A stretch of 64,000 nucleotides of DNA from Limnoperna fortunei (taxonomy: Eukaryota > Mollusca > Bivalvia > Mytilida > Modiolidae). The notes under the pieces were generated by a model. The model saw nothing but the letters and a program-made list of their open reading frames with translations, was not told the DNA's origin and did not search any database. Where the stretch lies: contig OX104113.1 of assembly GCA_944474755.1 (NCBI GenBank), positions 69,867,917 through 69,931,916 of the forward strand, in the 5' to 3' direction. A program made the position numbers and the translations under genes. Positions 22,695-33,941 of the stretch are shown one piece after another (position 1 is the stretch's first letter; each line of letters opens with the position of its first letter).

Positions 22695-23104
22695 TGTTTA
22701 TCTTTCTTTCACTGTTCTTTGTCGATAATTTTCAGATTTGTTCAAGGTTTGCAGGTAACGTGAAAAAGCCTTCGAAAATGTCACGCTTCGGAAATTTCCG
22801 GCACTCCCCTTTTAAAACAGTTTGATATTTTTCCCTTTCTTTTCAGCGTAACCGATTCGTGATCGCTCGGCTTTTCTCGAGTGGCTACGAACGGCGGTCG
22901 ACCAATTATAATTGCTACCGCCCTGTAATCATGCCAAGTTTTTATTCTTAACTTAGCTCTACTTATTTGTAGGGCCAGCCGGCAGCTATCTTCCGATTTA
23001 TCAGCCAATCAAGACACATCCTTGTTTATCTGGTATCCTTGAGGTACGACTGGTTTCCGCAGTTTATCTTTTAATTCTGTTTCCCGTCTTGCCTGCGAGA
23101 CGAG
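22695..23104. other. possible Helitron 5' flank, no gene
   Basis: A minus-strand 75-aa frame (22781-23008) is rich in charged residues but unrecognised. The stretch may be the 5' untranslated region of the Helitron. Confidence 0.3.
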
Positions 23105-23171
23105 AACAATTGTTTTTGCATACACGCATTTACGTACGATCTTTTGTAGACAAACGTTCAAGTAGTAAACT

Positions 23172-25018
23172 TAAAACGAACCCCACGTTAATTTAGCCAT
23201 TGGTTAAATTTTTAACCTGTGGTTATGTAACCCAAGGGTTAAATTATGTTGTTGAACATAACCTGTGGTTAAATATTTCACCAATGGTTAAATTGTAACA
23301 AGTGCCTCCTCGTATCCCACAATGCACTGGTGAAGCCCTGTACATGCATATCCTATTTACATGAACAACCATGGCAGACGACTTCCTGTTAAAAAAAAGG
23401 TCAAAATTTTACTGCTGAAAAAGATATTCTTATTAAAAGAGAAGTAGAGAAATTTCATAAATTACTAAAAGAAAAAGTGTCCAATACATTAACACACACA
23501 AAAAGCAAGAGTTATGGCCGAGAAGACAAGTACTTGGGTACTTATAGAACGGCCAAAGAAGTAAAGGAGAAATGGTTCAACACAAAAAAGGCTGCCAAAA
23601 AGCCTTTGCAGAAAGGAAACAAAGTATGAACAAGACTGGCGGAGGGCCACCTTCCAAGCCTTTTAGTGCTGCTGTTGATCGTGTCAGAAAGTGCGTCATG
23701 CAAGGGAATTGACGGAGTTAAGACAGATGGTAGGTAGCTAACAATTTTAACGCAGGTGTCCAATTTAGCTTGAAATATTTTATCAAATTAACTTGTAAAT
23801 TGTGGTAAGTTTGAACAATAATAATACTGAATGCGAACTTTACTTCTTCCCGTTTAGTTCTGTGTCGTCTGCTTTTGTTTTACATTTTTTAGTTTGCGAC
23901 CTTCACATTCGTCAATCTCCAGTCAATATTAAAATCCAGTGTATTTATGTATTGTCAAGTTTTTAATACATTGTTTTTCACTACTTGCTAACACTTTTGC
24001 GAGAAATTGTAACCTACCAAACACGCTGTTCATGCTTCGTTGCAAATAAGCTAGTTCCCTTCAAGACAACCATGTTAAAAAAACACTGTGCTGCTGAAAC
24101 AGATGCTCGAAACTATAATCTCTAAAATTCGAAGGAATTATAACAAAAGTTACAAAAATATATCAAAAACATCTAAAACATTTAGAAAACTCGTATGTTT
24201 CAAGTTATAAAAAATCATTAGTTGTTTTCATTATTATTATTGAAGTTAAATAAGCCTATGGCATCATCTATAAAAGTAGGGCATTAAATGATACCCCGCC
24301 ACCATATTTTTCATAAGTTATAAATAAAAATATATTTAAAAGTTTGTTATTGCGATCCGCACGCTATGATTATATAATAAAATTAATAAAATAAATTCAG
24401 TTTCTAAGCAATAATGCTGTAAACACCATATATTAAAATCATTTAACATTTGGACTGGAAATAAAATTTTCATTCAGTCATAGTTGGTTATGCAACAGGT
24501 AATCAAGCTTTACTGAAGATGCATATTTCAATGAGTAACATATCATCAGAAGCATTTAAATTCAGACAGAGGGGAGAGATACAAAAATATTAAAAGAGTG
24601 GTACTTAAACAGGAAGACATGCAAAAATGAAAGCCAAAACCAGCACTAGGGATACCTACCAAGTGCATTACAAACAAATAATCAAGTGTTATGAAGGATT
24701 TTAAACTATATATATATATTATATATATATGACAGAGAGAAATGGGTTATCTTTCTTAGACCAGTAAATTTCAGCATTGTAAAATTTTTTCTAGTGGCAA
24801 AACTATAATTACTATTTTTCGGATCATCCTGAAAATTGAACTTGACCTACTTTATTGTTCTAAATAGCTGTGCAAAATATCATTCAAATCCGTAGCCATA
24901 AGTTGAACAACCAATTCTTTGCCTTGTTAAATTTTAAACATGGGTTAAAAAATTTAACAACCGACGTTAAATATAACCACACGTTGAACAACCAGGTCGC
25001 TATCAAAATATTATTCGT
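23172..25018 (+). mobile_element. insertion with a Myb/SANT-like ORF remnant (Harbinger-type?)
   Basis: The locus 1.7-2.6 kb is continuous where its inverted partner is split by this segment, so the segment is an insertion of about 1.85 kb. Both ends carry direct and inverted GGTTAAATT/TTTTAACC sub-repeats. From 23372 the frame MADDFLLKK shifts into NFTAEKDILIKREVEKFHKL, then TAKEVKEKWFNTKKAAKK. A second shift gives KTGGGPPSKPFSAAVDRV. This is the Myb/SANT-like DNA-binding domain with the KTGGGPP linker of PIF/Harbinger accessory proteins and NAIF1-like proteins. No DDE ORF is present, so it would be non-autonomous. Confidence 0.6.
24708..24732. repeat. (TA)n palindromic microsatellite
   Basis: TATATATATAT-TATATATATAT, an AT dinucleotide run interrupted once. 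Confidence 0.8.
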
Positions 25019-26110
25019 ACATGTCATCTATTTTTTTAAAGCAATTGTTTTAATGGAGCTAGGCATTCCAATGCAGATTCTGATAAGTTCAATAACTATG
25101 CACGATACTACTTTTGTTAAAGGAAAAAATAGGATGTCATATGCAAGTGTTTTTTATTTGTATGCAACGCCCATCTAAGGAGTATTTTAAAATAAAATTA
25201 TTAAATAAAAAGGCAGCTTTGAAAATCGTGTTCATGAAAATTTTATTAGGACTGATAAGCACGGTTACTATAACATTAAATGTTAATTTAACGTTAACTT
25301 AATGAGGACTTTGTTGATGTATTATCAACTGTAGGGTTATGTTTTATAAACAATTTAGACATAACTGTTGTTTTACCGATGTTTTAATGTCGTCTATGTT
25401 TATTTATTCCACATCTCTTTATAATCAGTTGTATTTGTGTTTTTTACATTTTATATAAGACAATATGTTGTTTATTTAGTACAAATTGGAGTGACCAAAG
25501 TTCCCCTTGTAATAGAAAATGTTACAGAGGGTTATTGGGACAGTTGAAATGTGCAATACAATTTACGTTACGCACTGTACTTGGAAGATGGTTGATTGAT
25601 TGATTGATTGATTGGATGTCCGCTTTACGTCCAGCGAGCAGCATTTCAGCTATATTCAGGACGGGAAAAGTTAACAAACAATAAAGCAACGGAAAATGGG
25701 GGTGGGATGGGTCACAAGGAATACAATTTTGACTGCCACTGGAAAGTATGGAGTTTTGGGTAGGGGCGGAAAATTTAGCCTTTTATAGCGGCTACAATGA
25801 GCCTACTCCTTTTTGAAATCTACAAAAGGGGTCTTTATCGTGCAAGGAGCGTGGCAATCTCCAAACACGTTACCCACTACGGTCCTCGGTCAGGCTTTCC
25901 GTATTATGACCTGACAACCCCCCAACGAGAGGGTCTCCCCTATCCGCCACGCGCTGGGCTGCTCTGTGGGTCGAGCACTGGGAACCCTCACAGTATGGTC
26001 CCAGCTTGGAAGATTGAATAATTTGAAAAATATCGGAAATGTTGTACTCAAATATTTGTTAAACAAAGTTTTTGTAAAATGACGCTCTGTCACATGATTT
26101 TTCCATAAGA
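25019..26110 (-). repeat. dispersed repeat, partner of 1735-2500, carrying a SINE
   Basis: Inverted copy of the 1.7-2.5 kb repeat. It is interrupted at 25590-26004 by a SINE exactly where the partner reads ATCTTCCAAGTACAG without a break. Confidence 0.85.
25590..26004 (-). mobile_element. SINE-like element, full length, empty site known
   Basis: 415 bp in reverse orientation: TTGATTGATTGG tail first, CTGGGACCATACTG head last, with the head reading CAGTATGGTCCCAG. Flanked by the perfect 10-bp repeat CTTGGAAGAT at 25580-25589 and 26005-26014. The unoccupied paralogue at about 1.84 kb has one copy of that target. Confidence 0.92.
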
Positions 26111-26229
26111 TGATCTTAATTTTTCGACACTCTATACGTCCATCCCTCATATGCAGCTTAAAACTAGTCTTCAAGATCTTAAAAAACGCTGCTTTTTCAA
26201 GAAAAACGGAAAGAGACGATAAAAATACC

Positions 26230-27000
26230 TAGTAATTAGTCATGACAGAACTTACTTCGCCATCAATGACTCTAAATCTAATACTACACATACTGAAGAC
26301 CAAATCTGTCATGTGTTAGATTTTCTGATTGACAACATATTCGTCATGTTTGGAGGACGGGTTTTTCAACAGACTGTTGGTATTCCAATGGGTACTAATT
26401 GTGCTCCTCTCCTCGCCGACATGTTTTTGTACTCTTATGAGGCTGAGTTCTAGAAGGCCTGCTGATGAAGAAAGAAAAGGCACTGGTCCAGACCTTTAAT
26501 TTAACATTCCGCTATGTTGATGATGTTTTTTCCCTCAACAATGCTAAATTTGGTGACTATTTACATTCAATTTACCCTAGCGAGCTTGAAATTAAAGACA
26601 CCACCAATACACTATGGTCAGCCTCTTACTTAGACCTACTTCTAGAAATTGACTCAGGAAAACTACAAACTAGACTCTACGACAAACGTGATGACTTCAA
26701 CTTTCCAATTGTCAACTTCCCGTTCATCGACAGCAACATTCCAGCAGCTCACAACTTATACGTTATTCTAGATCCTGCGATCGGTATTCCGAATTTCTAG
26801 ACCGATCACTGCTATTGACTGCTAAACTACTCAAGCAAGGGTTTGTTGCACATAGGCTGATGTTATCTCTCCAGAAGTTCTATGGTCGTCACCATGACTT
26901 AATTGATCGTTATGGGAAATCAGTGTCTCAAATACGATCTGACATTTTCGCAGAGTCATAGGTTAAGAGGTTAATTCAGCATTTTATTAAAAAACAAACT
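26230..27000 (+). pseudogene. reverse-transcriptase remnant (Penelope-like, tentative)
   Basis: The frame before 26450 reads HVLDFLIDNIFVMFGGRVFQ, QTVGIPMGTNCAPLLADMFL and YSYEAEF, then a stop. The next frame reads FRYVDDVFSLNNAKFGDYL, IYPSELEIKDT, SYLDLLLEI and YDKRDDFNFPIVNFPF. IPMGxxxAPLLAD and YVDD are RT motifs B and C; YVDD is intact. The string RDDFNFxIxNFP recurs in a family I associate with Penelope-like elements, without certainty. Further stops follow from 26.8 kb. No GIY-YIG nuclease was seen. Confidence 0.7.
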
Positions 27001-27619
27001 GTTCCAATATTCCATTGTGTCCGAATGTGCCCCGTCTTCCCCTACTTATCATTACTGAAATTTTAAGTTGTACAGTACTATATTCTATAAAACAATCATT
27101 TTGAAGTTGCGGGATTTGACTAGAAATAATACCTTTTAAGTTTTGGACGTCTTCTGTTGTCAATAAACCACAATTTCTCCCCGATCTCCCTCCAAAAGCC
27201 TCTTGTCAACTGCATCGGCATTTTCTCAGTTTCAGGAGCAGAAGTATGGATTGGTTTCGGGTTATGATACCAATTTGAATCATTGGTCTTTTACGTTTCA
27301 CATTATTCGAAATCATGTTATTGTTTCATTTAAAGAAACGGTGAAGCATTAAAATGATCTCGAAGCATGTTTCAGATTCAAGCAAAAAACTCACCCAAGG
27401 GAGCGTCTACAAAATCTCGAAATTTATACAAAAGTAGATACAAGATATTTTATTAAGCTAATCACAGCGCCCAGCATTGAGCATATTAATCATACAAATA
27501 AACATAATAAAAGTATCAAAAGAAGGAAACAGAAATAAAGTTAATTATTGGTCATTGGTATAAATACCTTCATGAAATAATGCTGGAAAATACTAAACTT
27601 AAGAAAACAGTAAACTTAA

Positions 27620-27868
27620 AAATTACATGTACAAAAGTTAATTATAGTGTCCATCACTAACACCAATATTGCATTTGAAAAAATCGGATCGAATTTTGTT
27701 TATTTTCACACATGAAAATGAGTTTTCATACATATTCTTTATAATTTTATAAAATCTAGAGCTTATTCCAGTTAGTTTTAGTTTATATAATAACTGGAGA
27801 TGTGACACTGAGTCAAAAGCTTTGCGGAAATCCACAAAGCATGCATATATATAATGGTTTTGAGTCAT
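27620..27868 (-). pseudogene. LINE reverse-transcriptase fragment
   Basis: CFVDFRKAFDSVSHLQLLYK, LKLTGISSRFYKIIKNMYEN and FFKCNIGVSDG match RT motif A (xxDFxKAFDSV) through motif B (GVxQGD), here GVSDG. This is a non-LTR type RT; the rest of the ORF is absent. Confidence 0.75.
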
Positions 27869-28009
27869 AATTTATTTGCAAAACAAAAAACCCTGACTGG
27901 TTCAGCAAATACGAAGGAAAAAACTAATACAAACAGAAACACATATAGAGAACAAAATGATTCAACATGTAAATGAATTATATATAGTTATAACAGATAC
28001 TAGTGACCA

Positions 28010-28310
28010 GTGTGGACCTTATTCGCAATTCAATAGATTGCTTAATGTAGTCGACAACGCTGGGCAAGATATCTGTTATAGGGTCAAGAACAATTTTAAG
28101 TCTCTCTATTGAACTAAGCCGGGTAATTATTTTATGTAAAAAATATTTCGTATCTTACTTCTTGTTTTACAGTCAAAGAAGGAGTGAGTTTCATCATCTA
28201 GTGTTTTTTACAAATTTTACAACTCTTTGTTCTCTTGGAACTTTTTTTATAACGACCTACTTCTATTTCTAGATTGTGGTCACTAATGCGAAATGTAGTA
28301 AGCACTGCGA
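28010..28310 (-). pseudogene. LINE C-terminal (zinc-knuckle-like) fragment
   Basis: Frames on the minus strand give a DDETHSFFDCKTRSKIRNIF-type stretch, then RLSSIERLKIVLDPITDILP and VVDYIKQSIELRIRS. This resembles the C-terminal tail after RT in many invertebrate LINEs. It lies upstream (5') of the 27.6-kb RT fragment on the same strand, so the two cannot be one colinear element. Confidence 0.45.
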
Positions 28311-28391
28311 CTATTAAAATTTTAAAAATTTGTTAAATAATCCTCCATCTTTATTTCATTTTAAATTTTACTATAAATAAAAAGTTTAGAT

Positions 28392-28538
28392 TGATTGATT
28401 GGATGTCTGCTTTACGTCAAGCAAGCAGTATTTCAGCTATATTCAGGACGGGAACAAGTTAACAAACAATAAATCAACGGAAAATGGGGGTGGAATGGGT
28501 CACAAGGAATACAATTTTGACTGCCACTGGAAAAGTAT
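28392..28538 (-). mobile_element. 5'-truncated SINE copy
   Basis: Matches the last 147 bp of the SINE: TTGATTGATTGGATGTCTGC tail through CTGCCACTGGAAAAGTAT, and nothing of the head. 5' truncation is expected from target-primed reverse transcription. Confidence 0.85.
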
Positions 28539-28629
28539 AGACGTTACGCATGAAATTGGTGATACCTAACGTTACAGAAAATTGTCGTCAAAATGCCAGT
28601 TTGCGACGACGTTTTTGTCGCTTGATGTG

Positions 28630-28950
28630 TGTTCGGGATTTTTTTTTTATTGTTTTGTTGTTTTTGTTTTTGTGTTTTTGTTTGTTTGTTTGTTTTTTTT
28701 TTAATTTATTGCTTTTTTTGTATTCTAACATTTTTTTTAATTTATAGCGCTTTTGGCGAGTCTTGGTCTCTAATTTAAATTCGTGGAAGTTTTTTTTCTT
28801 TTCTTTTAGAAACCATTTTCGGAATTTGAGCGCCTTTGATGAGTCATCTTCGATTCATAATCGTGAAATTTTAAAGTTGTTTATTTTTTCAGTGTGTGTG
28901 TGTGTGTGCATTTTTTTTAGAGGGGAATGGGATTTGCTTCATTTATAAAA
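28630..28950. repeat. T-rich low-complexity tract with (GTTT)n and (TG)n
   Basis: TTTTGTTTGTTTGTTTG and T runs at 28.63-28.74 kb, and (TG)8 near 28895. The open plus-strand frames over it (runs of F and L) are artefacts of this composition. Confidence 0.8.
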
Positions 28951-28977
28951 AAAAGAAAAAAGAATGATACACAAGTT

Positions 28978-31900
28978 TTAAAAATTAATTTCATTTAAAC
29001 ATTCTAAAACATTAAGATGCATTTCCTCTGTGATGCTTATTACATTGTTTGAAGCTAATTCAGAACAAATGTAAATAATTGAAGCAGCGGGCACGATCGC
29101 TTTTCTTTTAAGTAAGCGGTATTTAAATTGTGTGTTTGACTTTTCATAGTATAATCCACGAAAAACTTGTGTTCCTGCAGAGAATGAAGCGCCCCAACTA
29201 TCTGTCGTATCAACTTGTAGAATTTCCAAACCTTTTTCTACTCTTAGTAAATAGTATTCCCCATTTGCATCGTCGGTGAACAGCGCAACCACTTGGCCAG
29301 CCGATACTAATTCTTGCAAAGAATTTTGTTCATTTTCTTCGTCTTCGTGTTGTTCGTTAATGTTCTCTTCACTCATTTTCCATTCCGTATAACCACCGGT
29401 TTTTTTTACGTTGCAGCACTGGTCATACATATGATAATTGCAGTTCAAGCAATAACAAGACAGTTCACTCATTGTTATTAAACCTCTGTTTGTCTGTCGG
29501 CCTGACCTTACTTGGTGAACTGATCGAATACTTGGGACCGGCTTAAAAGACAAGTTATCGTTTCGCGGTATTGTTTCTGCATATTTAAATATTCTACTTT
29601 TGCAGAATGATCTAGGTTCCGTAAGGTTTGCGCTAGCAAAATCATAAAGATCTTTTGCTGATCTAAGTTGAGCCTGTCCTCGTAAGATTGCATTATCGGC
29701 CTGTCTTTTTATAATCCCCCCGGCAGCATCTTGTGGCCCTGCAATTAAAACACAATAAGGGTATTAGTATGGAAAAGTATAATATACAGAAGCTATATAA
29801 AAGTTTTTTATTATACTTCATGCAAAAATGCACGGTAGTTTTAATGGCTACAAGGCTATGTTAATTCAGTTGATTTTTATTAGCCCTCAATCATCAGCAT
29901 GTGTTTTCGCAATGGGTGTTCAAAATGCAAAAATTTACACCTGATCCGGAATTCGCGACTGTCACCGAATTGTTCCGGATAAGCTCAGAAGCAGCATTTA
30001 TTGTCAAGAATTAATTTAACAACCAATATATTGGTAAAAGATTTATCAATTTTATTATTTATAAAAAAAAAATCCAAGCATAATAAAAATCATTCCGCCC
30101 TTTTTGATTGGGGTATTATGAAGATTATCCTCGAAAAAATTTAGCACCCTCGACCACGTCTCGGGTGCATATTTTTTCTCTCTTGTGATAATCTACAATA
30201 TACACCTTTATCTTAGGGCAGTATGTTTTTGATTTTAATTCAAACCATAAAACCAAAACAATAATATACTAGTATGAAATACGTGTTCAAATATACAGAA
30301 AATAAATGAATAATAAATAACTACAAAAATGCGATACAACTCTTTCTTTAAGTTCATTGCTTTCGTTTAAAAATGTTAGTTCAAACCAACACATACGAAG
30401 AAAATTAATTAATTCTAAATTAATAATTAATTATGATTACCTTTTGCATGTGAAGTTTCGAAGAAATTTCGTGTAAAATGTTGGGAACTAAAGTCATCAA
30501 ATGCAGTACTAATGTCTCCAAAACAATGCCTGCTCTTATACTGGGCTGCGCATTCGTCAGTAAACTCGTGTATCTCATTTACTGAATATGAAATGGACTG
30601 TAGATATTCCGCTATATAGTTTCGAACTTGATGAACAAAATATTGATCGTGAACTAAATCCGGACTAATAACAAAAAACTGTTCTGTGATTATTTCCGGG
30701 AAGTCTTCCGAGCTATCAATGCCATCGTATTCTAATAGTGCATGTCTATGTATGATAGTAACATGGACCGAAACTTCAGTTTTTTGAAAATAGGCACTTT
30801 GTATCTCGGTACGCTCAGAACACCTATAGTTTTCACTAAAGTCGTGTACTAGAACACACTGCCTTTCTGGGAGATTTCTAACAAGATTCTGAAATTGTTC
30901 GTTTTGCCATGTAGCTCTATGTTGATGCAATGGAAACGTTTCAAGTAGTTTCCTTAAATATGCAAAAAGCTCACCGACTTTAGTTTATTTTTTAACAAGC
31001 ATAAGTTTCTTTATTGTCTTGTTGCCTTTCACATTTACGGTAACATTTTCAAATTTTTCCCATTTGATCAATTGCGCATCATCCGATACATTTACTTCTT
31101 CTGGCATAAATTTTAACTTCTCGACCCCACAATTCGAACAGTTTCTCTTAAGACATTCTAAGTTATGGAAACCATCATCTTTTTCACATAACGTATCACT
31201 GACAATATCCGAAATGGAATCATATACAGGAAGACGATTTGATTGTGTCGAAAAATCATTTTCTCTTAAAAGTTTTCTCCGGAATTCCATGCAAGATTTG
31301 AACACGGTTTTAAATTCAACATGATATTTACAACAGCACGTTTGTCTATCTTTTTGTCGAACTGAGCGAACGAAATATGGTTTACATTTTTCAAACATTC
31401 TTTGTGAGACTTGAATAGATGGATTGTCTCTGATAAAGTCTAAATAAACATCAGTCTGCGTTTTCTCCAGAATGTGAGTCATATGGCTTGAATACGTTTT
31501 GGGACCGATGCGGACTCTTTTTATGTATGTCTGCTTTGTTGCCAGTGGGTCTAGATATTCCAGGTTTAAGCCAGAACTCGTACATGATTTTCTTTGTCTC
31601 TGGTTTAAGGGCATCAGATCTGGTTTTCCTAGTGGTGTAAATCCAGCACGATTTTTCAGATTTAAGTATACTTGTCCTTATAGCATGACCGCGACTTACT
31701 CTTCTGACAGGTAATCCTAGTTTTCTTGCGAGTTTTTTTCTACATTTATTGTCTCTGATCTTTTCACCGCTTACTGATGATATTATAAGGTTCATAGTTT
31801 TTAAAGAATCGCCCGATCTTTTGTTTTTACAATTATCTATGACTGTTTTTATATCTTCCGTCAGTGCTTTTGCTGTTTTGTGTTCTTCTATTTCCTCTGG

Positions 31901-32346
31901 CGATGAAATAAGTTCAGAAGATTGTAGTTTTCTGACAGTCGGTGAGTTAGAATTTTGCAGATACGCGAACATAGTAGTCACTCGTTTTGATGGACTTGCG
32001 GGTAGAGCCAATTTTAATTTCTTTAAAGCCCGGTGCTTTTCTGTTCTATTTTCAAAAGTATTTTCCATACTAAAATCATCATTCCTACGGTGGTTATCGG
32101 CATCGTTTTCGCGTTTTCTTTTTCTATATTTACGTTTCCTCTCTGCTTCTTTTTCTCGTCGCTCTTGTTCTTTCTTTACTTTCTCCCGATGAAGCCTTTG
32201 GCGCACTGCATCACTTGAAACAGAATATTCTCTATCCTTCAGAATTCTATTTTTGTAATACGATTTTAGCCTTTGTTCTCGACGTTTCAGAAGCTTTTGT
32301 TGTTTCAACAAGTGTAGTTTTTCTCTAGACATTTCATGTAACAGTA
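28978..32346 (-). pseudogene. two-exon transposase-like gene, DFSENY...CAAQYKSR...SHAKG family
   Basis: Exon 1 runs from the acceptor TTTTTTGCAG at 32347-32356 (start ATG 32332-32330) to 30441; exon 2 is 29738-28978. About 880 residues are readable. Order: a highly basic coiled-coil N-terminus (VRQRLHREKVKKEQERREKE); a core with LKPETKKIMYEFWLKPGISR; a Cys block (TCCCKYHVEFKTVFKSC, CLKRNCSNCG); then CVLVHDFSENYRCSERTEIQ, EIHEFTDECAAQYKSR and RNFFETSHAKG. Across the splice the frame continues with PQDAAGGIIKRQADNAILRG and SAKDLYDFASANLTEP, then a CYCLNCNYH Cys motif. Spaced acidic residues (DFSENY, FTDECAAQY, PQD) suggest an RNase-H-like transposase core. Two lesions: a +1 shift in an A5 run near 31518 and an in-frame TAA at 30985-30987. 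I recall related gene models in molluscs and cnidarians but cannot name a superfamily. No terminal inverted repeats were found. Confidence 0.75.
29739..30440 (-). other. intron of the transposase-like gene
   Basis: Donor AAAG|GTAATC at 30441/30440; acceptor TTTTAATTGCAG|GG at 29739/29738. Splicing restores the frame from SHAKG into PQDAAGG. The 702-bp intron contains no open frame of note. Confidence 0.85.
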
Positions 32347-32424
32347 CTGCAAAAAAAAAAAAAATAAATAAAAGATACAAGTTCTAAAATATAAAAAAAA
32401 AAACAAAAAAATGTGTCAAACAGA

Positions 32425-32525
32425 CACAGTGCCCCGCCTTTATATTTGGGATGGACGGACGGACGAACGGACGAACAGACCCGAACACTATTTGTCCCTC
32501 TACTTTCGCAGGCGGGGAATAAAAA
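32425..32525. repeat. GGACGGACGGAC-bearing dispersed repeat fragment
   Basis: GCCCCGCCTTTATATTTGGG, GGACGGACGGACGAACGGAC and GCAGGCGGGGAATAAAAA with complementary GCCCCGCC/GGCGGGG-type ends. Related strings occur at 40.06, 56.94 and 61.73 kb. Confidence 0.5.
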
Positions 32526-32910
32526 GAATATGTTCTACAATTGTTCGAACAATATTAATATTCCTAACAATGAAAATGCAAGTTAGCACTATACAACTAA
32601 ATCAAACAGACTATTCTCTAATTTTATTTTCGTCTATAACTTGAAACGCAACGTCTTGAACGTTTGGAACGGTCGTTTGTGACTTTGTGACATAAGTTTG
32701 GACTTGCGTTTTTGTATGACATTTTCGCAAACCTTGACGCATTTTTAAAACTAGAGTGTCAAAATGCGCAAATCAATTTGTATTTTTATTTTTAGTTATC
32801 AGACAAAAAATTTTTCACAATCAAATAAACAATTTCTGTATTTGTTTGACGGAATCGTATCAGAAGAAGTTCTTAAAATGTATTTGTGACACATACTTGG
32901 ACATAAAAAA

Positions 32911-33048
32911 GGGCTTTCCGTATTATGACCTGACAACCAACCCCCCTCCCCCCCCCCCCAACGAGAGGGTCTCCCCTATCCGCCACCTGGGGACGCGCTA
33001 GGCTGCTCTGTGGGTCGAGCACTGGGCACCCTCCCAGTATGATCCCAG
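32911..33048 (-). mobile_element. SINE head fragment with a C-tract expansion
   Basis: Matches the first 140 bp of the SINE, from the CTGGGATCATACTGGGAGGG head to GTCATAATACGGAAAGCCC. The 3' body and tail are absent. A run of about 20 bases, nearly all C, at 32940-32960 replaces the short C run of other copies. Loss of the 3' end is not the usual truncation and implies a later deletion. Confidence 0.8.
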
Positions 33049-33420
33049 TAAAAAGTTTTAGAATTTTCATCTTTTTTTCTAAAGTTTTTCTATTATACTT
33101 TTACCATGTTGTTTTACTGTCAGTTTTACAATTTTTGATAGGGTTTTTAATAAGATTGAAGGGCCTGTCTTTTTCCTTAAGTTCATCTTCATGAAGATCA
33201 AACTCGTCAAGTACTTCATTAGCAAAAGTATACCAAGAATAAATACCTTCTTGTGACAATGTCTTGTTCACTAGAGGTGCATCTTTAACTAGTGGGGTAA
33301 TTTAATTACAGTTAACCCGAGAAAAAGGCTGGACGCGGGTAAATGGAATAATAAAGTATAAGTGAAGGTTATAACAAAATACCGAACACCGACGAAACTG
33401 TCAAAAAAGACAATCCACAA

Positions 33421-33540
33421 ATCAAAGTCCGAGAAACCGGCAAACTCCAGAACCAACAACCAACATATAGCAACTACTGCAATGGTCTTGTAGGTACAGG
33501 TATTTGAAACCAGATGGTGGATCAAACCAGGTTTTAATGC
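33421..33540 (+). repeat. dispersed repeat, partner of 1584-1705
   Basis: ATCAAAGTCCGAGAAAC and CAAACTCCAGAACCAACAAC match the partner. The flanking 33.05-33.94 kb has no recognisable gene. Confidence 0.6.
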
Positions 33541-33941
33541 ATGCCGAACCTCCGGCTTCCATTTATGTAGAATGTGAGTAGGTTAGTTGATTTAAATAGA
33601 TGGGTATTATATACTACTAGTCACTAATAATAGGTGTATCAAAAAATCGTCGTAGCACGTTCACTGTACACTGAATTTAAAAATTGGGGAAACTATTTGC
33701 AACTATATTTTCAAAGGACAAGAAAGTTGTATCTATAGTAAAACTTATTAAAGGCGCGGACGAGTCGTTTTTCTTGTAACCTTGGTTTATAAGTTTATCC
33801 CGAAGCCGACCTTTTGCAAAAATCAGTATACTCGCTGGAACCACTTGCATACCTGATCAATTGAGAAAGATAAACACCGTATGCAGGTGAAGCTGGAATA
33901 TTGCTGTGAGGAAAATTTATAATTTTGAAATTAAAATCGCC

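Noticed and set aside
26230..26800. Retroviral or Ty3-type RT
   Set aside because: The motif set (IPMGTNCAPLLAD, RYVDDVFSLNN, RDDFNFPIVNFPF) differs from the LTR-element RTs in this window and has no RNase H or integrase beside it.
28550..28948. Plus-strand frames rich in F and L, as possible membrane proteins
   Set aside because: They translate T-rich low-complexity DNA.
29508..29693. Minus-strand frame MQSYEDRLNLDQQ...
   Set aside because: Overlaps exon 2 of the transposase-like gene in a different frame; the exon frame is supported by splicing and family pattern.
30985..31525. Programmed frameshift at the A5 run
   Set aside because: The classic slippery heptamer gives -1, whereas +1 is needed here, and a second lesion downstream makes simple decay or sequence error more likely.
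31749..32192. Plus-strand 147-aa frame (MSLIFSPLTDD...)
   Set aside because: Antisense shadow of the basic N-terminus of the minus-strand transposase-like gene.
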